From Candidatus Bathyarchaeota archaeon (GTDB taxonomy: Archaea; Thermoproteota; Bathyarchaeia; RBG-16-48-13; GCA-020355125), in contig JAUWWH010000025.1 of assembly GCA_030617005.1 (NCBI GenBank), positions 1-7,980 of the forward strand: a stretch of DNA of 7,980 nucleotides. Direction: 5' to 3'. Both the position numbers and the translations under genes were made by a program. Below, one piece after another: positions 1 to 6,377 of this stretch (its first letter is position 1; each line of letters begins with the position of its first letter). The notes under the pieces are model-generated. The model ran no database searches, was not told the DNA's origin, and saw only the letters and a list, made by a program, of their open reading frames with translations.

Positions 1-271
1 AACCTGTATGATTCGGTCCAAGAATAATTATTGAATTTGGTTTCCCATCGCCAGCTGCATAATAATAACCATTAGCTGCTACGGGGCCTGAAAATACGTA
101 TCCTGCATGTGGAGAAATTATTGATATTAGTCTTCTTCTATCATTTCCTTTTAGTTTAGGAAATTTCCCGGGGCCAAATCTATGCAGAAAACATTCTTCA
201 ATCTGTCTCCTTAAGGCTTTATCAGAGTCAGCATAGAATGTTCCTGCCTGACATGGATATCTAATACGCAT
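1..271 (-). CDS. MEMO-family protein, N-terminal part (cut by window edge)
   Basis: The first 90 codons of a MEMO1-like protein are visible, and the rest lies beyond the left edge. The protein begins MRIRYPCQAGTFYA and contains the family hallmarks SPHAGYVFSGPVAA and, at the edge, LGPNHTG. The family has a fold related to class III extradiol dioxygenases; the first His of the SPHAGY motif and the His of the GPNHTG motif belong to the metal-site region in those relatives. The biochemical role in archaea is not settled; bacterial and archaeal members are often annotated as AmmeMemoRadiSam system protein B. The ATG at 271 lies 10 nt after the uS2 stop, with a weak purine-rich GAGAG stretch upstream, so it is very probably co-transcribed with uS2. 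A MEMO gene directly after uS2 is a common archaeal arrangement, which supports the call. Confidence 0.92.
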   Translation of the reverse strand, partial: MRIRYPCQAGTFYADSDKALRRQIEECFLHRFGPGKFPKLKGNDRRRLISIISPHAGYVFSGPVAANGYYYAAGDGKPNSIIILGPNHTG

Positions 272-281
272 TTGTTCTCTC

Positions 282-965
282 TCATTCATCTTCATAGGTT
301 TCTTCAAATATTACTTCAGCAAGTTTTATCTCAAAATCTTCTATCGAAGTCGAAAGGTTTCCATCCATCGAGATTTCGCCTCTTTCTCTTAAGACTTGCC
401 TAGCTAACAACCAGTATACCGTTGCTAGTGCTCTTCGACCTTTATTATTTATGGGGATAACTAAATCAATATTCGTGAAATCGTCCTCTGTATCACAAAG
501 TGCTATGATGGGTATACCTACTAATGCTGCTTCTTTTACTGCTTGATGATCAGCTTTAGGGTCCGTTACAATTACTATATCGGCATTCAAATGATATGAA
601 TGAATCGGATTAGAAAAAAGACCTGGTAAGAACCTTTTAATAATTGGAATGGAATGCGTTACATCACAAAATTTCTGTACAGGTGTCTTTCCATATAAAC
701 GTGAGGACACTACAACTACTTTGGAAGGTTCAAACTTTGTTATAAATTTTGCAGCTATTCGTATTCTTTTATCTATCTTTTGAATATTTAAGACAAAAAG
801 TCCATCCGGTCTCACTCTGTAAATGAATGGTATCATATCCTTTGTTTTAATTCTTGTCCCTATATGTATCCCCGCAGAAAGAAAGGTATCAAGTGGGAGT
901 AGAAAATCTGTCTCTTCACTGAGTTTCTCCACACTTTCTTTATTCTCACTCTCTTCTTTAGACAT
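282..965 (-). CDS. rps2: Small ribosomal subunit protein uS2 (archaeal/eukaryotic type)
   Basis: This is the 30S protein uS2 (S2P, homologue of eukaryotic SA), which binds the body-head junction of the small subunit. Family motifs are clear: LSAGIHIGTRIKT near the N-terminus, PDGLFVLNIQKIDKRI, a DIVIVTDPKADHQAV segment and LLARQVLRERGEI near the end. The start is placed at the ATG at 965 (MSKEES), because GAGGT lies 6 nt upstream of it (about 972-976). The in-frame ATG at 986 would add MILRGKK and would put this Shine-Dalgarno motif inside the gene. The protein is then 227 residues, somewhat longer than many archaeal uS2 proteins because of an acidic, Ser/Glu-rich N-terminal tail of about 25 residues and an acidic C-terminal tail ending EETYEDE. 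It follows rpoN after 157 nt and precedes MEMO by 10 nt. Enolase and rpoK, often found just upstream, are absent here. Confidence 0.97.
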   Translation of the reverse strand: MSKEESENKESVEKLSEETDFLLPLDTFLSAGIHIGTRIKTKDMIPFIYRVRPDGLFVLNIQKIDKRIRIAAKFITKFEPSKVVVVSSRLYGKTPVQKFCDVTHSIPIIKRFLPGLFSNPIHSYHLNADIVIVTDPKADHQAVKEAALVGIPIIALCDTEDDFTNIDLVIPINNKGRRALATVYWLLARQVLRERGEISMDGNLSTSIEDFEIKLAEVIFEETYEDE

Positions 966-987
966 TTTTTTACCTCGTAAGATCATT

Positions 988-1023
988 AATTCAACCTATA
1001 TCTCCTAATTCAACCTATATCTC
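988..1023. repeat. 17-bp tandem direct repeat upstream of uS2
   Basis: Two exact copies of AATTCAACCTATATCTC occupy 988-1004 and 1007-1023, with period 19. On the transcribed minus strand each copy reads GAGATATAGGTTGAATT and contains a weak purine-rich core. The copies begin about 23 nt upstream of the uS2 start. They may be a recent slippage duplication or a paired protein-binding site in the uS2 leader; no function is shown. Confidence 0.75.
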
Positions 1024-1090
1024 TATATACCCTGCCTTTACTCCCTACGTGTATCCGTCCATTATTAACCTCAACAATTATGGACTTCAT
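1010..1090 (-). CDS. Possible 26-codon mini-ORF between rpoN and uS2
   Basis: An ATG-started frame encodes MKSIIVEVNNGRIHVGSKG and a few further residues and ends at TGA within the rpoN-uS2 gap. Composition is reasonable for a protein, but no Shine-Dalgarno motif precedes it and it resembles no known rpoK or enolase segment. Its last codons lie in a 17-bp direct repeat. It could be a remnant, a leader peptide or chance, and chance is likeliest. Confidence 0.15.
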   Translation of the reverse strand: MKSIIVEVNNGRIHVGSKGRVYRDIG

Positions 1091-1122
1091 TATAATCTTA
1101 AAATTTTTTAGGAAATCTATTT

Positions 1123-1320
1123 CTACTCTTTTTTATAGTATTTAAGGACCTCATCAATAATCTCGATATTAGAGATGAGCATTCTACGACAACAATACCT
1201 TGTCAGGCCTAAATCGTCTAAAACCTTACTCGTCTCCTCTCCACTCTTGATTCTTCGATCGTACTCTTCCCATTTATCGCCCACTACCTTCCCACATGTA
1301 AAACATCTAATAGGAATCAT
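1123..1320 (-). CDS. rpoN: DNA-directed RNA polymerase subunit RpoN (Rpb10-like)
   Basis: RpoN is the small zinc-binding subunit of archaeal RNA polymerase, equivalent to Rpb10, which helps assemble the RpoD-RpoL platform with the large subunits. The protein has the family's four zinc-ligand cysteines in the usual places: CFTCG at residues 6-10 and the CC pair at 43-44 in RYCCRRM. It also has the conserved VLDDLGL segment. Length is 65 residues, normal for the family. Two adjacent ATGs are available (1323 and 1320). The second is chosen because family members typically begin M-I-P-[IV]-R-C; the first would add one Met. No strong Shine-Dalgarno motif is seen, so translation may start on a short-leader mRNA. 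The gene normally sits right after uS9, but here the SMC-type gene and two gaps lie between them. Confidence 0.96.
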   Translation of the reverse strand: MIPIRCFTCGKVVGDKWEEYDRRIKSGEETSKVLDDLGLTRYCCRRMLISNIEIIDEVLKYYKKE

Positions 1321-1338
1321 CATTTGAAATATACCACT

Positions 1339-1385
1339 TCTAGTTTGTGCGTAATTATTAATTATTAAACATTTCTTTTCTTCTT
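1339..1385 (-). promoter_or_regulatory. Candidate archaeal promoter (BRE/TATA-like) for rpoN
   Basis: On the minus strand a purine-rich AAGAAAAGAAA (BRE-like, about 1370-1382) is followed by an A/T-only TTTAATAATTAATAA element (about 1355-1369). Spacing would put the transcription start near 1339, giving rpoN a leader of roughly 15-20 nt. That would fit the lack of a clear Shine-Dalgarno motif. In such AT-rich DNA the match is weak evidence. Confidence 0.3.
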
Positions 1386-1513
1386 ATCTCAAATTAACCA
1401 TATTTGGCAGTAGATTTCATTAATGATTGAGCCTTATTATTCTTTCTGTCATGTTTATCATGATTGAATTTAACTTGGCTATATTTACATTTAATGGATT
1501 GCAACAGATATAT

Positions 1514-1525
1514 CTTATATAAAAA
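1514..1525 (-). promoter_or_regulatory. TATA-like box with no obvious gene
   Basis: The minus strand reads TTTTTATATAAG, one of the best matches to an archaeal TATA element in the window. It would start transcription near 1494, more than 170 nt upstream of rpoN. It could drive a long rpoN leader or a small non-coding RNA. The element is nearly symmetric, so a plus-strand role is also possible. Confidence 0.3.
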
Positions 1526-1648
1526 TATTCATATCCTTAAATAGTTCGGGGAACCAAATGATGATATTCCTATATCTTTACTATAAATAACTATAATTTT
1601 CAAATTGTGAAGTTATGATATTGTATATCTTTATTTAAGAAATATTTT

Positions 1649-1765
1649 TCAATTCATACTCTTCTTTCCACTTAATCGATCTTTCAATTTATCAGATTCT
1701 AATGATGGAATTTCCATATTTTTAGTTATAAATTGAAAGTAAAAAATGTCAATAATCTTACTCAT
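1649..1765 (-). CDS. Possible 38-residue small ORF downstream of the SMC-type gene
   Basis: An ATG frame begins MSKIIDIFYFQFITKN and ends DRLSGKKSMN, with a hydrophobic/aromatic first half and a charged second half. GGGGT lies 6 nt before the ATG, a poor Shine-Dalgarno match. No family is recognised. It starts 155 nt after the SMC-type stop codon in the same direction, so it could be co-transcribed. A frame of this length is expected by chance in such AT-rich DNA, so confidence is low. Confidence 0.2.
   Translation of the reverse strand: MSKIIDIFYFQFITKNMEIPSLESDKLKDRLSGKKSMN
1741..1746 (-). terminator. Possible oligo-T terminator after the SMC-type gene
   Basis: Six consecutive T residues on the minus strand, about 175 nt after the SMC-type stop codon, with more T-rich sequence after it. 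Archaeal termination usually needs only a T-run. It lies inside the small ORF at 1649-1765, so both are unlikely to be real at once. Confidence 0.2.
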
Positions 1766-1920
1766 AACTTACCCCAATCCATAACTTATTAAAGGAATTA
1801 GATATGACGATTTCCATCGAAATATGTTTTTGAATATAAATATCAAATAGTAATATCGACAGCTCTGGATATACATTTATTACGTTTTCTCTCTTCGCAC
1901 AATTATTCAATCTGAGTGTT

Positions 1921-4900
1921 TTATACTACTACTTTTACTTCTGAAATCCCCATCGCGTTCTGCACAGTAATTACTTGAACCTCTTCGTTAACATTCATAA
2001 TCTGTCCGGGAGTTATTATTAAGTATTGGCTCTCCTTTTCTTGTTCCATCTCTTTTAGAAGCATCTGCGAAATCACCTCTCTATTCCTTGGATCCATATG
2101 AACATCAAATTCATCGACAGCTCTAAAGGGAGATTTGATATGACGTTGTAAAGCAAGTAGAAAAGCCATAGTTGCTGAACTCTTTTCACCTCCACTTTGT
2201 GTTCTCGAATCGAGTACATGCGATTTACCACCCTTAAAACCAACAATTAACTCTAATCCAGCTGTTTCGATGTCTTCAGTGTTTACAAGCTTTACACTGC
2301 CTGTTCCACCAATTTTCTCTAGAAATATTTGGAAGCTTGGATTAACTTCATCTAGAAGAGATTGGAGAAGCCTCCTCCAGATTTTTTTTCTCTCCTCTAC
2401 TTCTATGAGAGCGCTCCCCCTATTCTCTGAGACTATGATAACTTTCTCTTTGAGTTCATTACATAGATTTAGGTAGTTCGTATATATCTTCTCTACATCT
2501 TCGGGTATCTCTTTGAATAATGTTAAGTGTGCATTAGTTACTTTAATGTCTACTGAGATATCAGATAAACTACGTTCTGTATCGATTCTTATTCCCATTT
2601 TTTCTGATAATAGCTGAAGTTGAATTAGCTCTCTCTGAGCCTCATTTAGATCATTTTTTAATATGTTGATCTCGCTTTTGATATTCTTTTTTTGAAATGC
2701 TAACAAGACTTCCCCTTCTCTCTCATATTGAAACCGTTCCGTAATCGATCTGATCTCTTTTTCGATTTTTTCTAATTCAGCTTGAGTAATAGAGACCTTT
2801 ACTTCAATTTCTCTCTTCATTTCATTAGCAGACTGATTCTGAATCCAAATCTTAATAACATATAGTCTAAAGATTTCTATCATTTTTAGAATAATCTTTT
2901 GATACTTATCTGCAGCTCTGCTAGCTTTATGCACTCTTCCATGTTGTGGTTTAATATATAATTCTTCAAAATTAGACATTTCCTTTTTAAGTCGGGGGAT
3001 TTCAAGTTTTAAAGTGTGTACTTCTGCCTGTATATCCTTCACTCTCTGTTTAAGTCCGATATGTGACCTATTGACCTCCAAGTCTGCTAAATTCTTAATT
3101 ATTCCTTTTTCTTTATCATAGTATTTTTTGAGGATTTTACACGAATTTATTATATCATCTAGTAGTTGTCTGGCTTGTGTAGCAATAGGGTTAATTTTTT
3201 CAAGTATTCGTTCTCCTTGCTTTAGTTTTTCTTGTTCCTTTCTCATATTCGTCAATCTGTCTTGAATTTCTTCAAGTTCAATTCGAATAGTTGAGACCTG
3301 TTTTTCAGTTGTTTCAATTTTTGATTCAATCTCTTTCAAATGAGTTAACCATTGATTTGGTGTGAGTTTGCTGCCACACTTGTCACACATTATTTGAGGA
3401 TTTTCTCTTTTTCCGTCTAAACATAAGTGGACTTCTCTGATTTGTTTAGATACTAAAGATATTTCATTCTCAAAAACGCGAATTTTTACAATAATTCTTT
3501 GTTCTTCATCAGTTAAAGACTGTGAGTATGTATTTATCTTCCTTATTTGTTCTCCTATGAGCTTTCTTGTTTTAACTTCAGACCGTAGTCGATGTAAAAC
3601 ATTCTCAGCTAATTTCACAGGATCGTCCATTGATTTAATCTCTATCGTGGATGGTATTATCCTTATTAATCTATCAAGTTCCTTTTCTAAACTCTCTTTT
3701 CGAGCTTTTTCCCATTTAATTTTCTCTACTAGCTCATCCCAAATCTCAAGCATGGGTTCATTTTGATCTATTATGGTTAAAACTTGATCAAGTCTTTTTC
3801 TTTTCTGTTGCAAAGATATATTTTTAAGTTCTTGATCCTTGATAAATTTTTCAAGTACTTCTTTTTCGTTTTCTTGTTCATCAGCTTCATATTTGAGCAA
3901 TTGAGCACTTGTTTGAAGTTCGCTAAGACTTCTCTCTAACGTTTGTATTGATTCAGAGCGATTGCTTATTTTGGAAGATGCGTTTTCCAATATTGAAGTT
4001 TCGAAGAGTTTTTTTTCACGGAGATTTTTTAGAAAAATATCTTTATTGTCCGTTTCTGATAAAAGGACCTGAACATCAAAACCGTTATGAATAATTTTTT
4101 TATGATTATGAATATTCTTTAGGATTTCATTCAAAGTTTCAATTTTATCTTCAATCCTGATTTTATCTTTCTCCAACACAAGAAGGGCGTTGTAGCTCTC
4201 ATTTTGTTTGGAACGTAACTTATTGAGATTCTCCTTTAACTCTTTTAATAGAACTGTTGTTTCGTTCATTTCCCTCTCTTTTTTAACCCATTCCTCTTTT
4301 TTTCTATTAATCCTTCCATCCCACGCCTCCATAATTCTCTCATGTTTAATCAATCTAGCGTAAGCAAGCTCACGTTCAAGAAAGTTTCTCTTTAAAAGTA
4401 GGTCTTCCCTTTGCAGATATCTCTCATATTCCTCCTTCCAATAGTTCAAGGTCTGTTCTGCGTTCTTGAGTAGATTAGCTATAGATTCTTCTTCACTTAA
4501 GACTTGAGTTAATTTATCTTGGGCATCGAAGAGATTTTCCCTATACTTCTTGAATCCCACGGCTTCTTCTACCATCATTAATTTCTGTTGAGCTGTTGTG
4601 ATACCAAACTCCATCATCATGTGTTGATGCATGATGATCAGCATATTATCTGGATTTATCCCTAGTTCAGAAAGGATGTCAACTACTTCACTTTTAGTTA
4701 TAGTTTTAAAATTTGCTTGAAACCAGTAATTACCATCCTTCTTTAAGTACCGAGAAAGTCTGAGATAATCGGTGTTAAAAGATGGTATGGGTCTCGTACC
4801 ATCCTTTACTTTATTATCAAAAGTTAGTGTTACACGGGCAGTGTCTTCTCCCCAACGAATCATGTCACTGAACTTTCTACCTCTCTCCGAGTAAGATTGA

Positions 4901-5040
4901 CCTAGTACAACCGAAATCGCTAAAAGTATAGATGATTTCCCAGATCCATTCGGCCCACATACTATGTTCAAACCTAAATTAAGAGGTATCCTGGCATACT
5001 CATAAGACATGAAGTTCTCTAATATTATCTCACTTATCAA
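1921..5040 (-). CDS. SMC/Rad50-type ATPase with central zinc hook and SMC5/6-like head
   Basis: A 1039-residue ABC-type chromosome or DNA-repair ATPase. The N-terminal head has Walker A GPNGSGKS (29-36) and a Q-loop Gln at about 139 in MHQHMMMEFG. Two long Glu/Lys/Leu-rich coiled-coil arms (about 160-545 and 565-890) flank CDKCGSKLTPNQW. Its CxxC, Cys552 and Cys555, is at the middle of the chain, like the zinc hook by which Rad50 molecules dimerise. There is no globular SMC hinge. The C-terminal head has signature QSGGEK (948-953), Walker B ending in D976-E977 (FRAVDEFDVHMDP), and ITP (1009-1011) where canonical SMCs have TH. QSGGE and ITP resemble eukaryotic SMC5, and DEFDV resembles SMC6. 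It is therefore probably an SMC5/6-related archaeal ATPase that tethers or loads on DNA, rather than plain Rad50 or condensin Smc. No Mre11, HerA/NurA or kleisin gene is adjacent. The start is TTG at 5040: GAGGAGATGA lies just upstream and no ATG or GTG is in frame before the upstream stop. Confidence 0.9.
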   Translation of the reverse strand: MISEIILENFMSYEYARIPLNLGLNIVCGPNGSGKSSILLAISVVLGQSYSERGRKFSDMIRWGEDTARVTLTFDNKVKDGTRPIPSFNTDYLRLSRYLKKDGNYWFQANFKTITKSEVVDILSELGINPDNMLIIMHQHMMMEFGITTAQQKLMMVEEAVGFKKYRENLFDAQDKLTQVLSEEESIANLLKNAEQTLNYWKEEYERYLQREDLLLKRNFLERELAYARLIKHERIMEAWDGRINRKKEEWVKKEREMNETTVLLKELKENLNKLRSKQNESYNALLVLEKDKIRIEDKIETLNEILKNIHNHKKIIHNGFDVQVLLSETDNKDIFLKNLREKKLFETSILENASSKISNRSESIQTLERSLSELQTSAQLLKYEADEQENEKEVLEKFIKDQELKNISLQQKRKRLDQVLTIIDQNEPMLEIWDELVEKIKWEKARKESLEKELDRLIRIIPSTIEIKSMDDPVKLAENVLHRLRSEVKTRKLIGEQIRKINTYSQSLTDEEQRIIVKIRVFENEISLVSKQIREVHLCLDGKRENPQIMCDKCGSKLTPNQWLTHLKEIESKIETTEKQVSTIRIELEEIQDRLTNMRKEQEKLKQGERILEKINPIATQARQLLDDIINSCKILKKYYDKEKGIIKNLADLEVNRSHIGLKQRVKDIQAEVHTLKLEIPRLKKEMSNFEELYIKPQHGRVHKASRAADKYQKIILKMIEIFRLYVIKIWIQNQSANEMKREIEVKVSITQAELEKIEKEIRSITERFQYEREGEVLLAFQKKNIKSEINILKNDLNEAQRELIQLQLLSEKMGIRIDTERSLSDISVDIKVTNAHLTLFKEIPEDVEKIYTNYLNLCNELKEKVIIVSENRGSALIEVEERKKIWRRLLQSLLDEVNPSFQIFLEKIGGTGSVKLVNTEDIETAGLELIVGFKGGKSHVLDSRTQSGGEKSSATMAFLLALQRHIKSPFRAVDEFDVHMDPRNREVISQMLLKEMEQEKESQYLIITPGQIMNVNEEVQVITVQNAMGISEVKVVV

Positions 5041-5046
5041 AAAGGA

Positions 5047-5057
5047 ATCATCTCCTC
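5047..5057 (-). promoter_or_regulatory. Ribosome binding site fixing a TTG start
   Basis: The minus strand reads GAGGAGATGAT just before the SMC-type gene, a good match to the archaeal Shine-Dalgarno AGGAGGTGAT with one mismatch. The ATG within it opens a frame that stops after four codons, so the TTG about 11 nt after GGAG is the likely start. A rare initiator codon suggests low expression. Confidence 0.6.
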
Positions 5058-5069
5058 ACAATATATTGT
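5058..5069. promoter_or_regulatory. 12-bp perfect palindrome upstream of the SMC-type gene
   Basis: ACAATATATTGT is a perfect inverted repeat lying directly upstream of the SMC-type ribosome binding site. It is too close to the start codon to be the TATA box of a leadered transcript, so it could be a repressor-type operator or a chance A/T palindrome. Confidence 0.3.
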
Positions 5070-5476
5070 ATAATTGACCATACATAAAAGTCCATGAATT
5101 CCCATTTCTTTATTCTTGTTTTCTTTGTCGAGACTTATATTTTAGCGGTTAGTGATAGTTTAATGTTAAAATAAGATTTAAAGACTATAAATATTGCTCA
5201 TGAAACGGATAAATTATAACCATGGATTCAATGATCGTATTACTAAGAGCTACTTAATATTAATACCTTCATACCATTCCTTTTAATTAAATTTTAGATG
5301 GATCCTTTTATATCACCAATCCTTAATATCAACTTCCAGACACATATTTGTTTATATAATCTTCTTACAAGAGATATGACCTTCACTTATACTCTAAAAT
5401 AGTTGTCTGTAGATATTCCCTGTCTAAAATTAATGCTCATTAACTTGTCAAATTAATTTGTGAACGAGAGGACTGT

Positions 5477-5488
5477 ATCACCTCCTTT
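5477..5488. other. 16S rRNA 3'-end-like / perfect Shine-Dalgarno complement motif
   Basis: The plus strand reads ATCACCTCCTTT, identical to the conserved 3' tail of 16S rRNA; the minus strand therefore reads AGGAGGTGAT, an ideal Shine-Dalgarno. No start codon with a meaningful ORF follows within the usual spacing on the minus strand, so this ribosome binding site has no visible gene. Confidence 0.4.
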
Positions 5489-5505
5489 ACAAAAACAGTT
5501 GTCGC

Positions 5506-5514
5506 AAATATAAT
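5506..5514 (+). promoter_or_regulatory. Candidate TATA box for the plus-strand ORF at 5547
   Basis: AAATATAAT lies about 36 nt before the ATG at 5547. Archaeal spacing would start transcription about 10 nt before that ATG, giving a near-leaderless mRNA, which fits the absence of a Shine-Dalgarno motif. This is a weak match in AT-rich sequence. Confidence 0.3.
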
Positions 5515-5546
5515 ACAAATACAAATTTACATAAATTTTCACTCAT

Positions 5547-5935
5547 ATGAACCATAAAATTGAAATATCTCTAAGAAACCTCATTGCAGATGCATTTTGC
5601 AAGGTAGTGGAATTTGACGGTATGCTCATTGGAAGGGTATCGATTAAGAATAATGAACTAATGTCTTTGATATCGCTTACGAACTTTCTGTTTTTCCCCT
5701 ATGATGATATGCTTGATCACAATAAATGGTTTGAAGATAAAAAATTCCTTCTCAAACATTATGTTTACAGAAATTGGAATCATGGAAGGTGAATGTTACC
5801 GACTCAACAAAAAAGGTAAAAATAGTGTATAGTGAGGTAACTCATGAATTTGTATCATTGATTTTTAGTGGAGATGAAGTGTCAATTTTAATTTTAAACT
5901 GTCTAATGCACGATTATCACTTTAACAACCAGTAG
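5547..5935 (+). pseudogene. Hypothetical gene interrupted by a single -1 frameshift
   Basis: The first frame runs from ATG 5547 (MNHKIEISLRNLIADAFCKV) to TGA at 5792, 81 residues. The next frame is open from 5741 to TAG 5933-5935, and its later part reads like protein (ESWKVNVTDSTKKVKIVYSE, then FVSLIFSGDEVSILI). The frames overlap only at 5741-5790, and a -1 shift at the A6 run 5739-5744 joins them into about 129 residues. Both halves use ordinary codons, with AGA/AGG for Arg as in the neighbouring genes. No family is recognised. There are no signal peptide, no membrane segments and no cysteine motif; the second half looks beta-strand-rich. It is divergent from the SMC-type gene and opposite to every other gene here. 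It may be a decaying gene, a homopolymer sequencing error or, less likely, programmed frameshifting. Two unrelated chance frames cannot be excluded. Confidence 0.45.
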
Positions 5936-5979
5936 CCTTTCTCAACATAATACGAGAGGAACTTTAAAAATCTGGATAA

Positions 5980-6138
5980 TCAAGAGTAATCACCCCTTCT
6001 ACATATGAGGTAATAAAAGAACATCTTAGGAATAACCAAAACATGAAACGGAAGGTAGAATGAAGGTTTGTTTATCACAAATAAAAACTTACCATTCTCT
6101 TCATATCGAAACCCATTTATAATAATACCCTTGAACAT
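5980..6138 (-). CDS. Possible 52-residue ORF downstream of uS9
   Basis: A frame from ATG 6138 reads MFKGIIINGFRYEENGKFLF, continues with aromatic and aliphatic residues and ends CRRGDYS. The open frame extends a few codons upstream, through TTG, to a TGA. There is no Shine-Dalgarno motif and no recognised family. It is convergent with the frameshifted plus-strand gene, with a 44-nt gap. Its length is within what chance gives in DNA this AT-rich. Confidence 0.2.
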   Translation of the reverse strand: MFKGIIINGFRYEENGKFLFVINKPSFYLPFHVLVIPKMFFYYLICRRGDYS

Positions 6139-6338
6139 CAATACGATAATGAGAAAAACTCTTCATCGTTAAAGTAATAATAATCACGTTTTTTTAATTA
6201 TTAACTTCCGTTTCAATTTATATTGACTTTTTTTATATAAAGAAGTAAGCACAGATTTTCTCTTCTAATCTAATAAAGTAGAGAAAGCCATAAAGTCTCT
6301 TAGCTAAATTATTAAGTAACATTCCAAGAATGTAATCT

Positions 6339-6344
6339 AAAAAA
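6339..6344 (-). terminator. Possible oligo-T terminator after uS9
   Basis: A run of six T on the minus strand about 35 nt after the uS9 stop codon is the first T-run met by a transcript from the rpoD-eL18-uS9 cluster, and fits archaeal oligo-T termination. A small hairpin (6319-6333) lies just beyond it. If real, the SMC-type gene and rpoN are transcribed separately from uS9. Confidence 0.35.
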
Positions 6345-6377
6345 CTGTGGTTATTTTTTTAACATCCTATTAATGTT

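Larger units (their letters stand above)
1324..1920. other. Intergenic region between the SMC-type gene and rpoN
   Basis: About 600 nt of very AT-rich DNA without a convincing gene. I found no tRNA-like TTCRAAT arm. The only items are a 38-codon minus-strand ORF (1649-1765), a good TATA-like box at 1514-1525, a possible rpoN promoter and an oligo-T run on the minus strand at 1741-1746. rpoK and enolase, common in this neighbourhood, are not recognisable here. Confidence 0.7.
5041..5546. other. Divergent intergenic region between the SMC-type gene and a plus-strand ORF
   Basis: About 500 nt of AT-rich DNA separates two divergent reading frames, so it should contain promoters for both. A TATA-like AAAATATAAG on the minus strand (about 5134-5144) is one candidate for the SMC-type gene, with a leader of about 70 nt. 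No tRNA or coding frame was seen. It also holds a 12-bp palindrome CAAATTAATTTG at 5449-5460 and an ATCACCTCCTTT element at 5477-5488. Confidence 0.6.
5936..6377. other. Intergenic region between the plus-strand ORF and uS9
   Basis: About 440 nt of AT-rich DNA. Apart from the weak 52-codon minus-strand ORF it contains T7 runs on the plus strand (6188-6194 and 6226-6232), which could end plus-strand transcription. It also has a perfect 6-bp inverted repeat ACATTC-CAA-GAATGT at 6319-6333. No tRNA-like or other RNA gene structure was identified. Confidence 0.6.

Noticed and set aside
966..986. Longer uS2 start adding MILRGKK
   Set aside because: The Shine-Dalgarno GAGGT lies inside these codons and is correctly spaced for the ATG at 965.
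1558..1564. ATGATGA resembling a C box of an archaeal C/D box sRNA
   Set aside because: No CTGA D box or D' box was found at suitable distances on the same strand.
1921..5040. Calling the ATPase plain Rad50 because of the zinc hook
   Set aside because: The QSGGE signature, DEFDV and ITP head motifs match SMC5/6 better than Rad50, and no Mre11, HerA or NurA gene is adjacent.
5449..5460. 12-bp palindrome CAAATTAATTTG
   Set aside because: It is composed almost only of A and T in AT-rich DNA and is not placed next to a start or a clear promoter, so chance is the simplest reading.
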